A stretch of 64,000 bases of DNA from Curvibacter sp. GWA2_63_95 (GCA_001795455.1 MGPB01000021.1:62001-126000), one strand, 5' to 3'. Shown: positions 26,544 to 36,214, numbered from the stretch's first letter. Numbers and translations are program-made. The notes: generated by a model not told the origin, from the letters alone.

Positions 26544-27050
26544 TTACAGCGCGACGGCTTTTTCAATGACCACGTCTTCCTTGGGCACGTCGTCATGGAA
26601 GCCCTTGCGGCCAGTCTTCACAGCCTTGATCTTGTCGACCACGTCGGTGCCAGACACCACTTTGCCAAACACGGCGTAGCCCCAGCCTTGGGTGGAGGGG
26701 GCGGTGTGGTTCAGGAAACCGTTATCGGCCACGTTGATGAAGAACTGGGCGGTAGCGGAGTGCGGATCGCCGGTACGTGCCATGGCAACGGTGTACACAG
26801 CGTTCTTGAGGCCGTTGTTGGCCTCGTTTTCAATGGGAGCATCGGTCGACTTTTGGCCCATGCCGGGTTCCATGCCGCCGCCTTGCACCATGAAGCCGGG
26901 GATGACACGGTGGAAGATGGTGCCGTTGTAGTGGCCCTTGTTCACGTAGGCCAGGAAGTTGGCCGTGGACTTGGGGGCTTTGTCTGCATCCAGTTCCAGC
27001 GTGATGACGCCGTAGCCGGTGATGTGGAGTTCGACTTGGGGATTGCTCAT
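26544..27050 (-). CDS. ppiB: Peptidyl-prolyl cis-trans isomerase B (cytosolic cyclophilin)
   Basis: A 168-residue cyclophilin that catalyses proline isomerisation during folding. There is no signal peptide, so it acts in the cytosol. Active-site motifs are [14 protein letters not shown] (with the catalytic Arg), [18 protein letters not shown], and the Trp position in [11 protein letters not shown]. It starts three bases after the exported cyclophilin gene, so the two are a tandem pair, probably from an old duplication. Confidence 0.94.
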   Translation of the reverse strand: MSNPQVELHITGYGVITLELDADKAPKSTANFLAYVNKGHYNGTIFHRVIPGFMVQGGGMEPGMGQKSTDAPIENEANNGLKNAVYTVAMARTGDPHSATAQFFINVADNGFLNHTAPSTQGWGYAVFGKVVSGTDVVDKIKAVKTGRKGFHDDVPKEDVVIEKAVAL

Positions 27051-27053
27051 GGT

Positions 27054-27734
27054 TTATTTCGCCACTGTGGCGGAGTTGATGGTGATGGGGGTTTGCGGAA
27101 CGTCGCTGCGGAAAGGACCACCAGCGCCGGTGGGGGTGGACTTGATCTTGGTGATCACATCCATGCCGCTGATGACCTTGCCGAACACGGTGTAGCCAAA
27201 CAGCTGCGGTGAATTCAAGAGTGCCGCACGCGGCGTGTCCTTGTAGACCTGGCCTTGGTATTCAAAGCGCGGCACTGGGTCACCCGGTGGGATCAGCACC
27301 GGGTCTAGGAAGGCATTGTCCTGCACATTGATGAAGAACTGGGCGGTGGCCGACTGCGGATCGTTGGTGCGTGCCATGGCAAGGGTACCCACCGTGTTGC
27401 GTGGACCACCACGGCTCAGGGCTTCCCGACCTTCATGCGCCACAGGGGGGCGCGTTAGCTTTTCGGCGTATTTGCCATCAAAGCCGCCACCCTGCACCAT
27501 GAAATTGGGAATGACACGGTGAAAAATCGTGCCGTTGTAGTGCTTGTCTTTGACGTACTGGAGGAAGTTTTCCACCGTCTTCGGGGCTTTGTCCGGGTAC
27601 AGCTCCACGGTGAAGTCGCCCGCACTGGTCTGGAATTTCACCAGGGGATTTTGTGCCGCGGCCATACAGCTCAGCAATGCCAGCGCACATGCCAACCAGA
27701 GCTTGCGCAGTGGCTTCACCGTCAAGGTACGCAT
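27054..27734 (-). CDS. ppiA: Peptidyl-prolyl cis-trans isomerase A (exported cyclophilin)
   Basis: A 226-residue cyclophilin with a signal peptide (residues 1-27, ending SCMAAAQ), so it is periplasmic. The active-site sequence [14 protein letters not shown] and [18 protein letters not shown] are intact. Compared with ppiB it has an insertion of about 20 residues ([21 protein letters not shown]). I chose the ATG at 27734 because it overlaps the stop of the L,D-transpeptidase gene (TAATG); longer starts lie inside that gene. The context suggests folding of envelope proteins. Confidence 0.92.
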   Translation of the reverse strand: MRTLTVKPLRKLWLACALALLSCMAAAQNPLVKFQTSAGDFTVELYPDKAPKTVENFLQYVKDKHYNGTIFHRVIPNFMVQGGGFDGKYAEKLTRPPVAHEGREALSRGGPRNTVGTLAMARTNDPQSATAQFFINVQDNAFLDPVLIPPGDPVPRFEYQGQVYKDTPRAALLNSPQLFGYTVFGKVISGMDVITKIKSTPTGAGGPFRSDVPQTPITINSATVAK

Positions 27735-29014
27735 TACAGAATTCCTTCGTAGAAAATTTTCCATTGGTTCTCTTGGCGTATCCAGTACTGCCGTTTGGTA
27801 AGCCCTGTGCGCACGCCGTCTGCCACTTCACCAAAGGTGGCCACCATGGTGTCCGCGCTGTCGGTCCAGCGCAGGTACGACACGTCTTTCAGTTGAATTG
27901 TGCGGCCCTGGCTTTTTTGCATTTCCGAGCGCAGGGTAGGGGTCCACTGCGCCAAGTTTTTGCCGTTGCTGTTGAAGTCCGTCGTGTAGAAAGACAGTAC
28001 CTGGGCAACATCCCCGGTCGTTTTGGCATTGCGCCATGCCAAGAGTGCGTCTTCAAAGGGCTTGGCCTCGGTGCGCGAGGTACTGGGACTGACCCAGCGC
28101 AACTGCGGCGCAATCAGCACCGGGGTGGCGCGCACCTCCACGGTTCGGATGATGTGTTCCAGGTCGGGGTTGGCCAGTACCACGCAGCCGTCTGTCGCCT
28201 GGGGTGGGCGCGAGAACTGGTTGGGCGGTGTGCCATGCAGCCAAATGCCACTGCCCGTTTTGCCGCGCTTGGCGTCCAGCACATTGGGGTAATTGATGGG
28301 CAGAGCACCGGAGCCATAAAAGTCCTTCAGGCTTTTGGGGTCCAGGTTGCTGGTGATGTAGTACACGCCTAATGGGGTGCGCTGGTCGCCCTCCACATCT
28401 TTGGCAGTGCCTGCTTTGCCGACTGAAATGTAGTAGTCCGCCACCAAACTCAGTCCTGCGGCGGTGTTGGCAAACAGGTACAGGCGCGAACGTGATGCGT
28501 CCACAGCAATGGCGTGTCGCGTTCGCTGGGAGAGTTGTAAAAATTGTGCAGGCACCATACCCGCTGGGGGGCGCTCGCGCAGGGCGCGCACACGCCGCAG
28601 CGACTCTTCGCGCAGTTCATTGAGGATGGCGGGTGCCGCCTTGGCCATGGTGTCAGGGACATCGCCCAGCTTGGCCACAGGGCGTGTGCGGGCTGCCAGC
28701 AAGTCGCCATACACCAGCTGGGCGAGCTGAAAGTGCGGTAACTCTTGCGCCAGCTTTTCAGCCTTGCCCAAGGCTTCCCGGCTCTGGCCTTTGCCGATCA
28801 GGCTGTAGATGTCAATCAAGCGTGCTTCGGCCACCCCTTGTGCATCGAGGGCACTGGGGGCTGTGCTGGTGCGCTGGAGGTGGGTCTTGTCCAGCCGTTT
28901 GTTGGCAAAGGCTGGCGGCGCGGCGATTGCCAACAGCACCAAGAGGCGCAGCGACAAGCTGAGGCAGCGTTGCAGAAAACGGGCAGGGCGCACGGGCTCG
29001 CGGAGGCGGGTCAT
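27734..29014 (-). CDS. L,D-transpeptidase with C-terminal NTF2-like (Cds6-type) domain
   Basis: About 426 residues. A signal or anchor segment is at residues 15-37 ([20 protein letters not shown]). A helical region follows, then a YkuD L,D-transpeptidase domain from about residue 160 ([16 protein letters not shown]). The active site [11 protein letters not shown] and [12 protein letters not shown] contains the conserved HG and the catalytic Cys. The last 110 residues form an NTF2/SnoaL-like domain ([29 protein letters not shown]). The enzyme cross-links peptidoglycan or attaches proteins to it. I chose the ATG at 29014; a TTG at 29035 is possible. The next gene upstream, 28 bases away, shares the C-terminal domain type. 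Confidence 0.86.
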   Translation of the reverse strand: MTRLREPVRPARFLQRCLSLSLRLLVLLAIAAPPAFANKRLDKTHLQRTSTAPSALDAQGVAEARLIDIYSLIGKGQSREALGKAEKLAQELPHFQLAQLVYGDLLAARTRPVAKLGDVPDTMAKAAPAILNELREESLRRVRALRERPPAGMVPAQFLQLSQRTRHAIAVDASRSRLYLFANTAAGLSLVADYYISVGKAGTAKDVEGDQRTPLGVYYITSNLDPKSLKDFYGSGALPINYPNVLDAKRGKTGSGIWLHGTPPNQFSRPPQATDGCVVLANPDLEHIIRTVEVRATPVLIAPQLRWVSPSTSRTEAKPFEDALLAWRNAKTTGDVAQVLSFYTTDFNSNGKNLAQWTPTLRSEMQKSQGRTIQLKDVSYLRWTDSADTMVATFGEVADGVRTGLTKRQYWIRQENQWKIFYEGIL

Positions 29015-29042
29015 TGGCAGCAATAGAGACCGCAAGCGTCGA

Positions 29043-30158
29043 TTAGTTCACCGACTCACGAACAATGAGCCAGCGATCTCCGGACTTGACCAAATCCAGG
29101 GTCTTGCGGCTGGACACAGCCAAGGCATCGGCCTTGTAGTCCTGGCGGAACTTGGCAATGGCCTTATCGCCATTCACGCTCACAGTGAGGTTGTCAAGTT
29201 TGAGTGTGATTTTGGATTTTCCGCCAATGCGTTGGCGGCGCTCGGTTTCCCAGGCGCTGCGGCTGGCATTGCCGGGTGGGTCAAATTCTTTGCCATAGGC
29301 GGCCAGGTAGCCCTTCACGTCTTTGGCTGCCCAGGCGCGGGCCCATGCGCGCACGGCCGCTTCGGCGTCCTTGCTTGCATTGGCGGATGGGCTGGGTACC
29401 GCTGGCGCTGGTGCACTGGGGGGCGGTGTAGAGCTTGCCGCTGGTGCGGCCGCGACTGCCACGGTTGCGACAGGTGTTGCCGCGGGCCCTGCTGCTGCGG
29501 GCAGGCTAGGGGGGGGCTTCACGGCAGCGGGGGGCGCCAGTGTGGGGGGCGCTTTGGTGGGCGGAGTCGCGGCAGCCAACACTTGGGGCGGAGCTGTGAC
29601 AGCGGGTGTGCTGGCCGGGCGCTGGCCCTTGGCTAATGCCGGGTTGAACAGTTCGCGGATCAAGGCCAGCTTGGGCGCCACTGCGGTGTTGGATGCGTCC
29701 AGTTGCAAAGCCTTGCCATACGCCTGGCTGGCCAGCTTGGCATACACATCGCCCAGGTTTTCGTGGGCGGTGGTGTAGCTGGGGTTGGTGCGGATGGCCA
29801 TCTCCAGCGCGGTGCGCGCTTTGTCAAACTGGCTTTGGCCCGCATACAGCACGGCCAGATTGTTGTAGGGCTCTGGGAGCTCGGGGTAGTCTTCTGTCAG
29901 GCGGGTGAAGGTCGCAATGGCCTCTGAGGTCTTGCCGGAGTCCCGTTGGACCACGCCCTTGATAAAGCGCATTTGTGGGTCACGCGGCTTGCCCGCAAGG
30001 TACTGGTCTGCTTTGGCCAGGGCCTCATTGAATTTGCCATTGCGTGCCAGTTGGGAAACGTCGGAGTAGTCATCCGCGTGGGCGGTCGAGAAGACGAGGG
30101 TGGCCGCAAGTGCCACCAAACGCAGTGACATGCTTACAAATGAGGGGGCGTGCTTCAT
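29043..30158 (-). CDS. Secreted TPR protein with NTF2-like C-terminal domain
   Basis: A 371-residue protein with a signal peptide (cut after FSTAHA, near residue 28). About four TPR units cover residues 30-165 (FNEALAKADQYLAGKPRDPQ; AIATFTRLTEDYPELPEPYNNLAVLYAGQ). A proline/alanine-rich linker of about 85 residues follows, then an NTF2/SnoaL-like domain (VRAWARAWAAKDVKGYLAAYG) that resembles the end of the L,D-transpeptidase. AAAGGC precedes the ATG. The two genes are adjacent on one strand, so a shared role in cell-wall maintenance is likely. This is an inference from context. Confidence 0.82.
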   Translation of the reverse strand: MKHAPSFVSMSLRLVALAATLVFSTAHADDYSDVSQLARNGKFNEALAKADQYLAGKPRDPQMRFIKGVVQRDSGKTSEAIATFTRLTEDYPELPEPYNNLAVLYAGQSQFDKARTALEMAIRTNPSYTTAHENLGDVYAKLASQAYGKALQLDASNTAVAPKLALIRELFNPALAKGQRPASTPAVTAPPQVLAAATPPTKAPPTLAPPAAVKPPPSLPAAAGPAATPVATVAVAAAPAASSTPPPSAPAPAVPSPSANASKDAEAAVRAWARAWAAKDVKGYLAAYGKEFDPPGNASRSAWETERRQRIGGKSKITLKLDNLTVSVNGDKAIAKFRQDYKADALAVSSRKTLDLVKSGDRWLIVRESVN

Positions 30159-30343
30159 AGTGCCTTTGGAATCTAGCGCGTCGGAGGACCCCTCTTCAGG
30201 GGGCTTATACTGCGTTGCATTGTAGCTGAGGGGGTCGCCTGCGAACCCTTGGCAAACCCCTGATTGGACACCAAGCGAGCCCTGTCACCGAGTCTTCGGT
30301 TGCCATGGGCTCGCTGCATTTGTGAGTTGGTTTCGAGATACCC

Positions 30344-31720
30344 ATGAGTTTGCGCATTTACAACACGCTGTCGCGTTCGTTGCAACCCTTTTCACCGGCA
30401 GAGCCCGGGCATGTGCGCATGTATGTGTGCGGCATGACCATTTATGACCTGTGTCATATCGGCCACGCCCGCATGATGATGGCATTTGATGTGGTGCAGC
30501 GCTGGCTCAAGGCCAGCGGCCTGCGCGTTACCTATGTGCGCAACATCACGGATATCGACGACAAGATCATCAAGCGCGCACTGGAGCGTGGCATCACCAT
30601 CCGCCAGCTGACCGATGAAATGATTGATGCGATGCACGCTGATATTGGTGCCCTGGGCATCGAACCTCCGTCGTTGGAACCCCGCGCCACGGAATACGTG
30701 CCGCAAATGCTGTCCCTGATTGGCCAGCTGGAAGGCAAGGGCTTGGCCTACCGCTCCAGCAATGGCGATGTGAATTACTCGGTGCGCAAGTTTGCCGGTT
30801 ACGGCAAGCTGTCGGGCAAGTCGCTGGACGAGTTGCGTGCTGGCGAGCGCGTGGCGGTGCTGGATGGCAAGGAAGACCCGCTGGACTTTGTGCTGTGGAA
30901 GTCCGCCAAACCTGAGGAGCCCGAGGACGCCAAATGGGCGAGCGAGTTCGGTGCCGGCCGCCCGGGCTGGCACATCGAATGCTCCGCCATGAGCTGCTCC
31001 ACGCTGGGCGAGACCTTTGACATCCACGGCGGTGGCGCTGACCTGCAGTTTCCCCACCATGAGAACGAAATCGCCCAGAGTGAAGGCGCGACGGGCAAAC
31101 CGTTGGCGCACTTCTGGGTGCACAACGGCTTTGTGCGTGTGGACAACGAGAAGATGTCCAAGAGCCTGGGCAACTTTTTCACCATCCGCGATGTACTCCA
31201 GCAGTACGACGCCGAAACCGTGCGTTTCTTCATCGTACGCGCCCACTACCGCAGTGCACTGAATTACAGCGATGCGCACCTGGACGATGCCCGCCAGTCT
31301 CTCAAGCGCCTGTATACGGCGCTGGACCAGGTGACGCCCGCCGAGGTGATCATCGATTGGGCCAACCCCTACGCGGCACGCTTCAAGGCGGCCATGGACG
31401 AAGACTTTGGCACACCGGAGGCGGTGGCTGTGCTGTTTGACCTGGCTTCCGAGGTCAACCGCAGCAAATCGCCAGCCCTGGCGGGCCTGCTCAAGGCGTT
31501 GGCGGCCTGCCTGGGTCTGTTGCAAGGCGATCCCAAGGCGTTTTTGCAGGCCGGTGCCGGTCTGGACGACGCTGCCATCCAGGCCCTGATCGCCCAGCGC
31601 GCTGCGGCCAAGGCTGGTAAGGACTTTGCGTTGGCCGACAGCATCCGCAAGGACTTGCTAGCGCAGGGCATTGTGCTCAAGGATTCGCCTACTGGCACCA
31701 CCTGGGAAGCCGTGCAGTAA
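30344..31720 (+). CDS. cysS: Cysteinyl-tRNA synthetase
   Basis: A 458-residue class I synthetase that charges tRNA-Cys. The HIGH motif is in [12 protein letters not shown] (near residues 37-48) and KMSKS in [11 protein letters not shown] (near 268-278). Zinc ligands are the Cys in YVCGMT, the Cys in IECSAMS and the His/Glu of HHENEIAQ. Length is normal for the family. The gene overlaps the DNA glycosylase by one base (TAATG). The 185-base leader shows no T-box or other riboswitch; CCCCT/AGGGG near 30188-30201 forms only a small hairpin. Confidence 0.96.
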   Translation: MSLRIYNTLSRSLQPFSPAEPGHVRMYVCGMTIYDLCHIGHARMMMAFDVVQRWLKASGLRVTYVRNITDIDDKIIKRALERGITIRQLTDEMIDAMHADIGALGIEPPSLEPRATEYVPQMLSLIGQLEGKGLAYRSSNGDVNYSVRKFAGYGKLSGKSLDELRAGERVAVLDGKEDPLDFVLWKSAKPEEPEDAKWASEFGAGRPGWHIECSAMSCSTLGETFDIHGGGADLQFPHHENEIAQSEGATGKPLAHFWVHNGFVRVDNEKMSKSLGNFFTIRDVLQQYDAETVRFFIVRAHYRSALNYSDAHLDDARQSLKRLYTALDQVTPAEVIIDWANPYAARFKAAMDEDFGTPEAVAVLFDLASEVNRSKSPALAGLLKALAACLGLLQGDPKAFLQAGAGLDDAAIQALIAQRAAAKAGKDFALADSIRKDLLAQGIVLKDSPTGTTWEAVQ

Positions 31721-32382
31721 TGGCCACCTCCGTGAAAAAGGCCGAAGAACAGGCCCCGGTTCTCGCGACCCCCTATTTTTGGGAGGAGGCCTGCAAGCAC
31801 TTGGTCAAAAAAGACCGGGTGATGAAGCGCCTGATCCCCCAGTTTGGCGATGCCTGCCTGCAAACCCGGGGCGACGCTTTTGTGACACTTGCGCGCAGCA
31901 TTGTGGGCCAGCAGATCTCGGTGAAGTCCGCCCAAACCGTGTGGGACCGCTTTGCCCTGTTGCCGCGCAAGATGACACCCACCAACGTGCTCAAGCTCAA
32001 GGTGGACGACATGCGCGCCGCAGGCCTGAGCGTACGCAAGGTTGAGTATTTGGTGGACCTGGCGCTGCACTTTGACAACGGCGCCCTGCACGTGAAGGAC
32101 TGGGATGGCATGGGCGATGAGGAAATCATTGCCGAGCTGGTGGCCATCCGCGGTATTGGTCGCTGGACGGCCGAGATGTTCCTGATCTTCCACCTGATGC
32201 GGCCCAATGTGCTGCCGCTGGACGATGACGGCCTGATCCAGGGCATCAGCCAGAACTATTTTTCAGGCGATGTGGTGAGCCGCAGCGACGCGCGCGAGGT
32301 CGCCGCCGCCTGGGCGCCGTACTGCAGTGTGGCAACTTGGTATATTTGGCGCTCTCTCGACCCCCTACCGGTCGCGTACTAG
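31720..32382 (+). CDS. DNA-3-methyladenine glycosylase, AlkA-like HhH-GPD
   Basis: A 220-residue base-excision glycosylase. It has the helix-hairpin-helix GPD signature: [17 protein letters not shown] (near residues 143-159), then LPLDDDGL with the catalytic Asp. [24 protein letters not shown] is the conserved N-terminal HhH-GPD helix. It lacks both the N-terminal domain of E. coli AlkA and the Cys cluster of EndoIII, so it is closest to the short AlkA/MAG class that removes alkylated purines. Its start overlaps the cysS stop. Confidence 0.87.
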   Translation: MATSVKKAEEQAPVLATPYFWEEACKHLVKKDRVMKRLIPQFGDACLQTRGDAFVTLARSIVGQQISVKSAQTVWDRFALLPRKMTPTNVLKLKVDDMRAAGLSVRKVEYLVDLALHFDNGALHVKDWDGMGDEEIIAELVAIRGIGRWTAEMFLIFHLMRPNVLPLDDDGLIQGISQNYFSGDVVSRSDAREVAAAWAPYCSVATWYIWRSLDPLPVAY

Positions 32383-32396
32383 AAGGAGAAACAGCG

Positions 32397-33374
32397 TTGG
32401 CTAAAAAGACATTTCTCGACTTTGAGCAGCCCATTGCCGAGCTCGAAGGCAAGATTGAAGAGTTGCGCTATGTGCAAAACGAGTCGGCGGTGGATATTTC
32501 TGCCGAAATCGACCAGCTGAGCAAAAAAAGCCAGCAGCTCACCAAAGACATTTACAGTGATTTGACCCCTTGGCAAATCACCAAGATCGCGCGCCATGCC
32601 GAGCGTCCTTACACGCTGGACTATGTCAACGACATCTTCACGCACTTTGTGGAGCTGCACGGTGACCGCCACTTTGCCGATGACCTGAGCATTGTGGGCG
32701 GCCTGGCCCGCTTCAACGGCACGCCCTGCATGGTGATCGGCCAGCAAAAAGGCCGTGATACCAAGGAACGTGGTTTGCGCAACTTTGGCATGAGCAAGCC
32801 CGAGGGTTACCGCAAGGCCCTGCGTCTCATGAAGCTGGCCGAGAAGTTCAAGCTGCCAGTGTTCACTTTTGTGGACACCCCCGGCGCGTATCCCGGCATT
32901 GACGCCGAAGAGCGCGGTCAGTCCGAAGCCATTGGCCGCAACATCTTCGAGATGGCGCAGCTCGAAGTGCCCATCATCACCACCATCATTGGTGAAGGCG
33001 GCTCTGGTGGCGCGCTGGCGATTTCGGTGGCCGACCAGGTCATCATGCTCCAGTACTCCATTTACTCGGTCATCAGCCCTGAAGGTTGTGCATCGATTTT
33101 GTGGAAAACCTCGGACAAGGCGCAAGACGCCGCCGACGCGCTGGGCATCACCGCCCACCGTCTCAAGGCCCTGGGCCTGGTGGACAAGATCGTCAACGAA
33201 CCCGTGGGTGGCGCGCACCGCGACCCCAAACAGGCTGCAGCTTTCTTGAAACGTGCCTTGGCCGATGCCTACCGCCAGATCAGCGACCTCAAGGTCAAAG
33301 AGCTGCTGGATCGCCGTTACGAGCGCCTGCAAAGCTACGGTCGCTTCACCGATACCAAGGCCACCGGCAAATAA
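32397..33374 (+). CDS. accA: Acetyl-CoA carboxylase carboxyltransferase, alpha subunit
   Basis: A 325-residue subunit that, with AccD, transfers the carboxyl group from biotin to acetyl-CoA in the first step of fatty acid synthesis. N-terminal helix [19 protein letters not shown] and the crotonase-fold motifs [15 protein letters not shown]-like ([14 protein letters not shown]), [10 protein letters not shown] and [14 protein letters not shown] are clear. The start is TTG at 32397: GAAGGAGA lies upstream and the protein then begins with [11 protein letters not shown], as in relatives. A longer ATG frame from 32337 would overlap the glycosylase gene. Confidence 0.94.
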   Translation: MAKKTFLDFEQPIAELEGKIEELRYVQNESAVDISAEIDQLSKKSQQLTKDIYSDLTPWQITKIARHAERPYTLDYVNDIFTHFVELHGDRHFADDLSIVGGLARFNGTPCMVIGQQKGRDTKERGLRNFGMSKPEGYRKALRLMKLAEKFKLPVFTFVDTPGAYPGIDAEERGQSEAIGRNIFEMAQLEVPIITTIIGEGGSGGALAISVADQVIMLQYSIYSVISPEGCASILWKTSDKAQDAADALGITAHRLKALGLVDKIVNEPVGGAHRDPKQAAAFLKRALADAYRQISDLKVKELLDRRYERLQSYGRFTDTKATGK

Positions 33375-33404
33375 GCCGGTTGCACCGGCGACCTGCCGCA
33401 CGCC

Positions 33405-34391
33405 ATGACCCAGTCACTGGATGCGGCCCTGCGGGCTTTTCAGCCCGCTTTGCCTTTGGGGGTGGCGTTCAGCGGTGGGGCGGACTCCACTGCCTTGCTG
33501 ATTGCCTGTGCCGAGCGCTGGCCGGGGCAGGTGGTCGCCCTGCATGTGAACCACGGTCTCCAGGCGGCTGCGGTCGACTTTGAAACCTTCTGCATCGACC
33601 TGTGCGCCACGCTAGGCGTGCCCCTGCGGGTGTTGAAAGTGGAGGCTGGGCACGCACCCGGCCAAAGCCCCGAAGAGGCCGCCCGAGTTGCACGTTACAA
33701 GGCTTTTAGTGCTCTAGCCCGCATGGATTCTGCGCAAGTAGCTATTAAATCAATAGCGATTGCACAACACGCTGATGACCAAGTGGAGACCCTGCTACTG
33801 GCACTGAGCCGTGGCGCAGGCTTGCGCGGCCTGAGCGCCATGCCTGCGCAGTGGCAACGTGATGGCTTGGACTTTTATCGGCCCCTGTTGGGTGTGTCTG
33901 CGTCGGACATTCGGGTATGGCTGGCCGAACGTGGAAGCGCCTTTGTAGAAGACCCTAGCAATACCGACCAGCGCTTTACCCGCAACCGCATACGTGCCCA
34001 ACTGCTGCCGGTCCTGGATGCCGTGTTTCCCCAGTTTCGTGACACATTGGCCCGCAGTGTCGCCCATGCTGCCCAAGCACAAGGGTTGCTGGACGAAATG
34101 GCTGCCGCCGATTTGCAGGTGGTATGTCGTTCGGACGATGGGCTGCCCACCATCCAGGGCCTGCAAACCTTGGCCGCAGCGCGTCAGGCGAATGTCTTGC
34201 GCCATTGGTTCGCCAAAGCTCACCGGGTGATTCCGAGTGCGGCCCAACTCGCCGAACTGCAGCACCAGATTGCGGCCTGCACCACGCGGGGGCACCGTAT
34301 CCACCTCAAGCTGGCACAGGGATTTGTGGAGCGCAAGGGGGCGGTGCTGGTTTGGGCCCGGTCCGTAGATCAGGTTCCGCGAGCAGTTTGA
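33405..34391 (+). CDS. tilS: tRNA(Ile)-lysidine synthetase
   Basis: A 328-residue enzyme that attaches lysine to C34 of the minor tRNA-Ile so that it reads AUA. The PP-loop is AFSGGADSTALL (residues 21-32); VNHGLQ and the ADDQVETLLLALSRGAGLRGL region complete the N-type ATP pyrophosphatase fold. It is short, lacking the C-terminal domain of E. coli TilS, as is common in betaproteobacteria. An element copy sits in frame at 33703-33757 and encodes ALARMDSAQVAIKSIAIA just before QHADDQVET. The protein still keeps all catalytic motifs. The stop overlaps the -35 box of tRNA-Ser. Confidence 0.93.
   Translation: MTQSLDAALRAFQPALPLGVAFSGGADSTALLIACAERWPGQVVALHVNHGLQAAAVDFETFCIDLCATLGVPLRVLKVEAGHAPGQSPEEAARVARYKAFSALARMDSAQVAIKSIAIAQHADDQVETLLLALSRGAGLRGLSAMPAQWQRDGLDFYRPLLGVSASDIRVWLAERGSAFVEDPSNTDQRFTRNRIRAQLLPVLDAVFPQFRDTLARSVAHAAQAQGLLDEMAAADLQVVCRSDDGLPTIQGLQTLAAARQANVLRHWFAKAHRVIPSAAQLAELQHQIAACTTRGHRIHLKLAQGFVERKGAVLVWARSVDQVPRAV
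33703..33757 (-). repeat. Dispersed palindromic element, copy inside tilS
   Basis: Core at 33741-33757, GCTATTGATTTAATAGC on the minus strand, with six perfect arm pairs and a five-base loop. It is followed by TACTTGCGCAGAATCCATG and GGGCTAGAGC. Antisense to the gene and in frame. Confidence 0.88.
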
Positions 34392-34420
34392 CAAAAACAG
34401 GCCAGAGTCTGTGCGATAAT
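34388..34420 (+). promoter_or_regulatory. Promoter of tRNA-Ser
   Basis: A perfect TTGACA (34388-34393) and a GATAAT (34415-34420) preceded by TGC, an extended -10 form, lie upstream of tRNA-Ser. The spacing is 21 bases, longer than the usual 17, so the extended -10 may do most of the work. Confidence 0.55.
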
Positions 34421-34435
34421 CCTGCTTGACCTTTA

Positions 34436-34528
34436 GGAGACGTGACCGAGTGGCCGAAGGTGCTCCCCTGCTAAGGGAGTATGGGGTGTAGAGCCTCATC
34501 GAGGGTTCGAATCCCTCCGTCTCCGCCA
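34436..34528 (+). tRNA. tRNA-Ser (anticodon GCT)
   Basis: Class II tRNA with a long variable arm. Acceptor GGAGACG (34436-34442) pairs with CGTCTCC (34518-34524), then G and CCA. The anticodon stem CTCCC/GGGAG encloses CTGCTAA with anticodon GCT at 34470-34472, which reads AGC and AGT serine codons. The T arm GAGGGTTCGAATCCCTC is complete. Confidence 0.96.
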
Positions 34529-34534
34529 AAGTTT

Positions 34535-34566
34535 AAAAAACCCGATCTATGGTCGGGTTTTTTTTC
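34535..34566 (+). terminator. Intrinsic terminator after tRNA-Ser
   Basis: AAAAAACCCGA (34535-34545) and TCGGGTTTTTTTT (from 34553) form a strong hairpin with a long T-run, seven bases after the tRNA CCA. Confidence 0.93.
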
Positions 34567-34696
34567 GCCTGTCTGTGATGCAGTTCACAAACGCACCTCT
34601 GGCGTGACCCGATGTCGCGGCTATCATGCCCACTGCCGATACAAGCTTGCGGGCTCCGCCACGGCAATTTCTATTTCATTTCAATAGGGAAAATAC

Positions 34697-35506
34697 ATGA
34701 ACACAGAAGTCATCTGGACATTTCTCACCACACAAGGTGCAGATTTTGGTTTGAAGCTGCTGGGCGCCTTGGGCGCCTGGATCGTGGGGCGTTGGCTGAT
34801 TTCGCTGGCTTTGCGTTTGCTGGGGGCTGCATTGCAACGCGGTGGCAAGGTAGACCAGACGCTGGCCAACTACCTCAACTCGATTTTGTCGGTGATTCTG
34901 AACGTGGTTCTGATCCTGGCAATTCTGGACATTTTTGGCGTCCAGACCACCTCGTTCGCCGCCTTGTTGGCCGGTGCTGGCTTGGCCATTGGTACGGCTT
35001 GGGGCGGTTTGCTGACCCACTTTGCCGCCGGGGTATTCATGCAGGTGCTGCGTCCCTACAAGGTAGGCGACTTTGTGACTGCTGGTGGCGTGACCGGTAC
35101 CGTCAAGGAACTGGGTCTGTTTGGTACTACCCTGATCACTCCCGACAACGTGGTCACCATTGTGGGCAACAACACCGTGTTTTCGGGTTCCATTCAGAAC
35201 TTCAGCACCTTGGCCTACCGCCGCGTGGACTGTGTGGCCAAGGTCGCCAACGGAGTTGATGTGCTGGATGCCATTTCGCGGCTGCGCGCTACGGTGGCAG
35301 GGATTCCCAATGTGGCCGCTACGCCTGCACCCGACATTGAGATTTTGCAGTTTACGCCCGAGGGGCCATTGCTATGTGTGCGACCCTATACCCACACCGA
35401 CCATTACTGGCAGGTCTACTTTGACACGCACAAGGCGGTGGTGAGCACCTTTGGCGCTGCGGGGTATCCGGTGCCAGAAACCCCGGTGGCACACCGCACG
35501 CTGTAA
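34697..35506 (+). CDS. mscS: Small-conductance mechanosensitive channel (MscS family)
   Basis: A 269-residue MscS-type channel that opens under membrane tension to release solutes after osmotic downshock. Three membrane segments are visible: residues 15-40, 60-80 (ILSVILNVVLILAILDIFG), and the pore helix near 88-120 (FAALLAGAGLAIGTAWGGLLTHFAAGVFMQVLRPY), rich in small residues. The beta domain follows (YKVGDFVTAGGVTGTVKELGLFGTTL, then TPDNVVTIVGNN). Length and plan match E. coli MscS. It is a single-gene unit closed by a terminator at 35530. Confidence 0.92.
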   Translation: MNTEVIWTFLTTQGADFGLKLLGALGAWIVGRWLISLALRLLGAALQRGGKVDQTLANYLNSILSVILNVVLILAILDIFGVQTTSFAALLAGAGLAIGTAWGGLLTHFAAGVFMQVLRPYKVGDFVTAGGVTGTVKELGLFGTTLITPDNVVTIVGNNTVFSGSIQNFSTLAYRRVDCVAKVANGVDVLDAISRLRATVAGIPNVAATPAPDIEILQFTPEGPLLCVRPYTHTDHYWQVYFDTHKAVVSTFGAAGYPVPETPVAHRTL

Positions 35507-35529
35507 ATCACAGCCCTACCAACCAACAC

Positions 35530-35556
35530 AAAGGCCGCCCGGTGGGGCGGCCTTTT
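35530..35556 (+). terminator. Intrinsic terminator after mscS
   Basis: AAAGGCCGCCC (35530-35540) and GGGCGGCCTTTT (35545-35556) enclose the loop GGTG. The A-rich left flank makes it usable in both directions, so it also serves the minus-strand glutaredoxin-like gene ending at 35576. Confidence 0.93.
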
Positions 35557-35575
35557 GCATGGTGTCATGCCTGGT

Positions 35576-36214
35576 TCAGAAGGTGATGCCTGCTGGGTTG
35601 GAAGGACTTGGCGCTGACGGTGCTGGTTCGGCAGGCACTTCTATGGGTTTGGCCGCTGCTTTGGGCTGTGTCGTCGGTTTTTGGACTGCAACCAAGGGCG
35701 TGGGGGTGGCAAAGCGGTAACCCTTGGGGAGCGTTGAGGTGGCGGGGTACCCTGCTGCATTGAGGTACTGCGTCCACTCCAGGTCGGAGAAGCCTTTTAG
35801 CTTTTGTCCACCAATGGTGGCGTAGGGCAGGGAGTTGTCGCCCGCCAGGCGCTGCAGGGCCTCCAGATCCTCGGTCGTGCTTACGGTTCGCTCGGCGAAC
35901 GGAACACCGCGGCTTTTCAGGAGTGATCGGCCCGTATCGCAAGGAGCGCAGGACGCTGCGGTGTACAAGGTTACTGGGTACTTGGACGCCACCTGGCGCA
36001 ATTCGTAGGGCAGGTCAGTACCGGTGGTTGCTGCGCCCGACGTTGCCCCTGTCGCGGCCACATTGCCCTTGTCGGCCGAAGCCGGCGGCTTGTCGGAAAA
36101 CGTGACCTTGCCATCGGGCCCCACGATCTTGTAGACCGGTTGTGCCATGCTGGCCTGGCCCATCAAGGCCAAGGCCAGAGTGCCAAGGAGGGTGATTCGG
36201 GTCTGCATTGTCAT
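35576..36214 (-). CDS. Exported glutaredoxin-like protein with DUF4124 region
   Basis: About 212 residues. A signal peptide (MTMQTRITLLGTLALALMGQASMA) is followed by a DUF4124-like segment (VYKIVGPDGKVTFSDKPP, residues 27-44) and a glutaredoxin/thioredoxin fold with the redox pair in YTAASCAPCDTGRSLLKSRGV (near residue 90). SLPYATIGGQKLKGF contains the cis-proline. The C-terminus is a proline/alanine-rich tail. It probably acts in periplasmic thiol exchange. I chose the ATG at 36214; the ATG at 36208 is equally possible. It is 34 bases downstream of prlC's end on the other side and transcribed alone. Confidence 0.8.
   Translation of the reverse strand: MTMQTRITLLGTLALALMGQASMAQPVYKIVGPDGKVTFSDKPPASADKGNVAATGATSGAATTGTDLPYELRQVASKYPVTLYTAASCAPCDTGRSLLKSRGVPFAERTVSTTEDLEALQRLAGDNSLPYATIGGQKLKGFSDLEWTQYLNAAGYPATSTLPKGYRFATPTPLVAVQKPTTQPKAAAKPIEVPAEPAPSAPSPSNPAGITF

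Noticed and set aside
30159-30343. T-box or other riboswitch before cysS
   Set aside because: No T-box sequence, anti-terminator or T-run is present, only a small CCCCT/AGGGG hairpin.
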